This document shows, piece by piece, positions 61,333-64,000 of a stretch of 64,000 nt of DNA. The stretch's first letter is position 1. Each line of letters starts with the position of its first letter. This stretch comes from an uncultured Spirochaetia bacterium. Its GTDB lineage: Bacteria > Spirochaetota > Spirochaetia > SZUA-6 > Bin103. The notes under the pieces are model-generated. The model did no database searches. It worked only from the letters and a program-made list of their open reading frames with translations, and was not told the DNA's origin. Made by a program: the position numbers and the translations under genes. The stretch is taken from assembly GCA_958296075.1 (NCBI GenBank), contig CATQHW010000003.1, positions 868,001-932,000 of the forward strand, in the 5' to 3' direction.

Positions 61333-62628
61333 CGGGCGGGCTGCGTGATACCGCGTTCTCAGAAAACCATGCACGCGCGTTGCACCGGTGGGTTCCATGG
61401 ATCGCGGGCTTCTCAGGGTCATTCGTCGAAGGCATACTGGACGCGGCGCGCCGTGGTCGCCGCCGGCTGCGAGTCCTCGATCCGTTCGCCGGGGTCGGCA
61501 CCACTCTGATCGAAGCGCTGAAGCATGGCGACGATGCGGTCGGCTACGAAATCAATCCCTATGCCGCGCTCGCCTGCCGCACGAAGGCTCGCGCAGCTCA
61601 TTACGATGTCGCCGCCTTGGAGACCGAAATCGCCCGGTTCGAAGACTATGGCGAGGAGGAATCCTGGTTGAACGGCCGGCCCGCGTCGAAGCGACCCGAT
61701 GGATTCCGTAGTCGCGTACCATTCTTCAGCCCGGCCGTCGAACGCCAAGTGCTTGCGTGCATGGACTTCATCGGGCGACAGACCGTCGACTGGGTCAAGG
61801 ATCTGTTTCGGGTAGCGTTCGGTCGGTGATGGTGACCTTCTCCAACTACTCGTACGAACCGAGCCTCGGTACGCGATCCGGCGCCGGCAAGCCGGCTATC
61901 GATCACGCCGACGTATTCGGCATCGTCCGTCGCAAGCTCCTGTACATGCTCGAGGATATCGTAATCTTCCAGGAATGGATGAGCGAACACGAGCCCACGC
62001 CGGCGGCAACCGTGCACCCACTTTCGTATTTCGACCATGCTCATCTGATCGAATCCGGTAGTATAGATGCGCTCATTACCTCGCCTCCGTATCTGAACAA
62101 CTACCACTACGTCAGGAATACCCGGCCGCACCTGTTCTGGCTCGATATGGCCAGTGCACCTGTCGACCTGAAAGCGATCGAGCAGCGCAACTTCGGTCGA
62201 TACTGGCAGACCGTACGAGCGGGGCCGGAGATCGCTCTACAGCCCCCGCTGCCTCACTTGGCGGCGAAGCTGGAGGAGCTGCGATCCCGGAATCCGGAAA
62301 GGGCGCTTACGGCGGCTTCGGGTGGGCCAATTACGCTGCCGCCTACTTTAATGACTGCCAGCGGTTTTGCTCGCTGACGCTGCCACGCATGCGTCCGGGC
62401 GGCGTCGTGATCGTCGTCATAGGCAACAACATCCTGCAGGGGATCGAGTTTCAAACCGACCGGCTGTTCGCGGAAATCGCGGAGATGGAGGGATTCGAGA
62501 TCGCCGGCCTGTACGAGGTACGCAGCAAGCGAACTGGAAACAGTATCGTCAATTCCTCCGTGCGAGTGGGTACGGTCAACAAACGCACGCGTCTGTATGA
62601 AACCGCCGTCGAACTGCGGGCGCCGTGA
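61320..62628 (+). pseudogene. DNA methyltransferase (SPPY-motif), split over three frames
   Basis: LRVLDPFAGVGTTLIEALKHGDDAVGYEINPYAALACR; second frame SIDALITSPPYLNNYHYVRNTRPHLFWLD; third frame GAYGGFGWANYAAAYFNDCQRFCSLTLPRMRPGGVVIVVIGNN. Breaks near 61825 and 62290. Confidence 0.8.
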
Positions 62629-62631
62629 GGG

Positions 62632-63218
62632 TCAGTCCGCGTAGCGCTGGCGCAGGAGCGGCGCAAGGCGCAGGATCCACTGCGCCCCGCTCGATCTCAT
62701 CGAGCCATTCGTCGATCTCGACGGCCAACTCCTCGGCCGCCGGCGGCACCAGGCCCACGTCGCAGGTCGGCCCCAACTCACGCTGCGCCTTCTTCCGGTA
62801 GGTGCTGAGCATGCGGTCGCGATACGCGCCACCTCGAAGAAATCCTCCGACAGCAGCACCACCACCGGCACCTTGAGCGCGCCGTTGATGCGCAGCTCCT
62901 CGGCCAGCGCGTCGCCGGTGCGCTCGACGAAGCGCAGATCGACGCCGGGCGCGGCGCCGGCGATGGCGTCCAGGATCGGCCCCTGCCGCACGCAGTCCCC
63001 GCACCAGATGCCGCTCAGGCAGAGCACCGGCATGGTGCGCACGAACGTGGCGGCGCGCTGCCGCTGCTCGCCGCCGAGCGCGATCCGTTCCGCCATCGCC
63101 TCCCACTTCGAGCGGTGCTTCTCCCGGCCCGCCGGCAAGGTACGGACCGATCGGCTTCGCCGTCTCGAACTGCGATCGCCAGAACCTCCTGGCGGGTGTC
63201 GCTATAGGCCATCTTCAT
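62632..63218 (-). pseudogene. Thioredoxin-family protein, multiple frame breaks
   Basis: KHRSKWEAMAERIALGGEQRQRAATFVRTMPVLCLSGIWCGDCVRQGPILDAIA ... LKVPVVVLLSEDFFEV; continuations in other frames near 62815, 62690 and 63135. Confidence 0.7.
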
Positions 63219-64000
63219 CCTCCGTGGCGGTATCTTCCGTGCCAGTATCTTCCGTGACGGTAATCTGCAGGCCGACCTGCGCCATCTGCTCGTTATCGAC
63301 CGGTGCCGGCGATCCGTCCATCAACGACGCCATCGCCGTGTTCTTGGGAAAGGCGATCACCTCGCGGATGGTCGGTTGGCCGGCCATCAGCATCACCAGC
63401 CGGTCGAGCCCGAAGGCGACCCCGCCGTGCCGGCGGCGGCCCGTAGCGGAATGCGTCGAGCATGAAGCCGAACCGCCGGCGCGCTTCCTCGGGACCGATC
63501 CCGATCATGGAGAATACCGTTCCTGCAATGCGCGGTCGTGTATCCGGATCGAGCCCGAGCCGAGCTCCACGCCGTCGAGCACCAGGTCGTACACGTGGCC
63601 GCGGACCGCCGCCGGGTCGGTTCCAGGCGAGCCAGGTCCGCTTCCCGAGGCATCGAGAACGGGTGATGGCTCGGGTCCCAGCGCTGTTCGTCCTCGTTCC
63701 ATTCGAACAGCGGGGGAAATCGGTGATCCAGCAGAAGCGGTGGCCGTCGAGCTGCCGGTCCGCGCCCAGAGCGGTGCGCACCGCGCCCAGGGCCCGCGCA
63801 GGCGGTCCGCCGGCCGTCGGCCACGAACAGGGCCACGTCGCCGGGAGCCGCGCCCAGCGCGTCGATCGCCTGCGGCGCCACCGAGCTCAGAAAGCGGGCG
63901 ATGCCGCCGTCCAGGCCACCGGCGGTGACGCGCGTCCACGCCAGTCCCTTGGCGCCTTGCGCGGTGGCGTGCCGCTCCAGCGCGTCGATGCGGGCGCGCG
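63202..64000 (-). pseudogene. aspS: Aspartyl-tRNA synthetase C-terminal part, several apparent frameshifts (runs off window)
   Basis: RFCWITDFP / [21 protein letters not shown] / [25 protein letters not shown] / [29 protein letters not shown] / LMLMAGQPTIREVIAFPKNTA are consecutive aspS segments in different frames. Confidence 0.85.

Overview
High-GC (~70%) bacterial chromosomal window, about 64 kb. (1) The left end carries adaptation genes cas4-cas1-cas2 followed by a CRISPR array of 63 repeats (62 spacers) at 2167-6869. The effector genes are not in the window and probably lie off the left edge. (2) 7-25 kb is mostly housekeeping: a DUF4143-type AAA ATPase, MFS transporter, class-III aminotransferase, VapBC-like TA pair, amidohydrolase, a GldA/GldFG-like ABC operon with a DUF4340-like gene, aldehyde dehydrogenase, ribosomal proteins L28/L31 and a SelA-like PLP enzyme. 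(3) 25.4-46.6 kb is a composite defence-island-like region. It contains a DUF499-type ATPase, a small partner gene, an ORC-like ATPase, a tandem array of Rpn-like PD-(D/E)XK genes in different stages of decay, a lower-GC two-gene insert (HNH + long helical region + PIN-like C-terminus, with an uncharacterised partner), a DUF1156-type DNA methyltransferase split by a frameshift, and a PLD-SNF2 helicase. (4) 46.7-64 kb is metabolic genes (MogA-like, Thr/Ser dehydratase, FAD/FeS oxidoreductase, aconitase, Mg-chelatase-like ATPase + VWA, OsmC, P1 peptidase) with several gene remnants between them: FGE-like, Rpn-like, a ubiquitin-like beta-grasp fragment, an ISKra4-like transposase fragment and a truncated AAA ATPase. 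The last ~2.2 kb has frameshifts even in aspS, an essential gene, so single-base indel errors are likely there and frameshift calls elsewhere need caution. The best candidate for an under-described system is the HNH/PIN two-gene module (34538-40415) inside the DUF499/DUF1156/PLD-helicase locus. All calls come from reading the sequence and the supplied translations; no searches were run.
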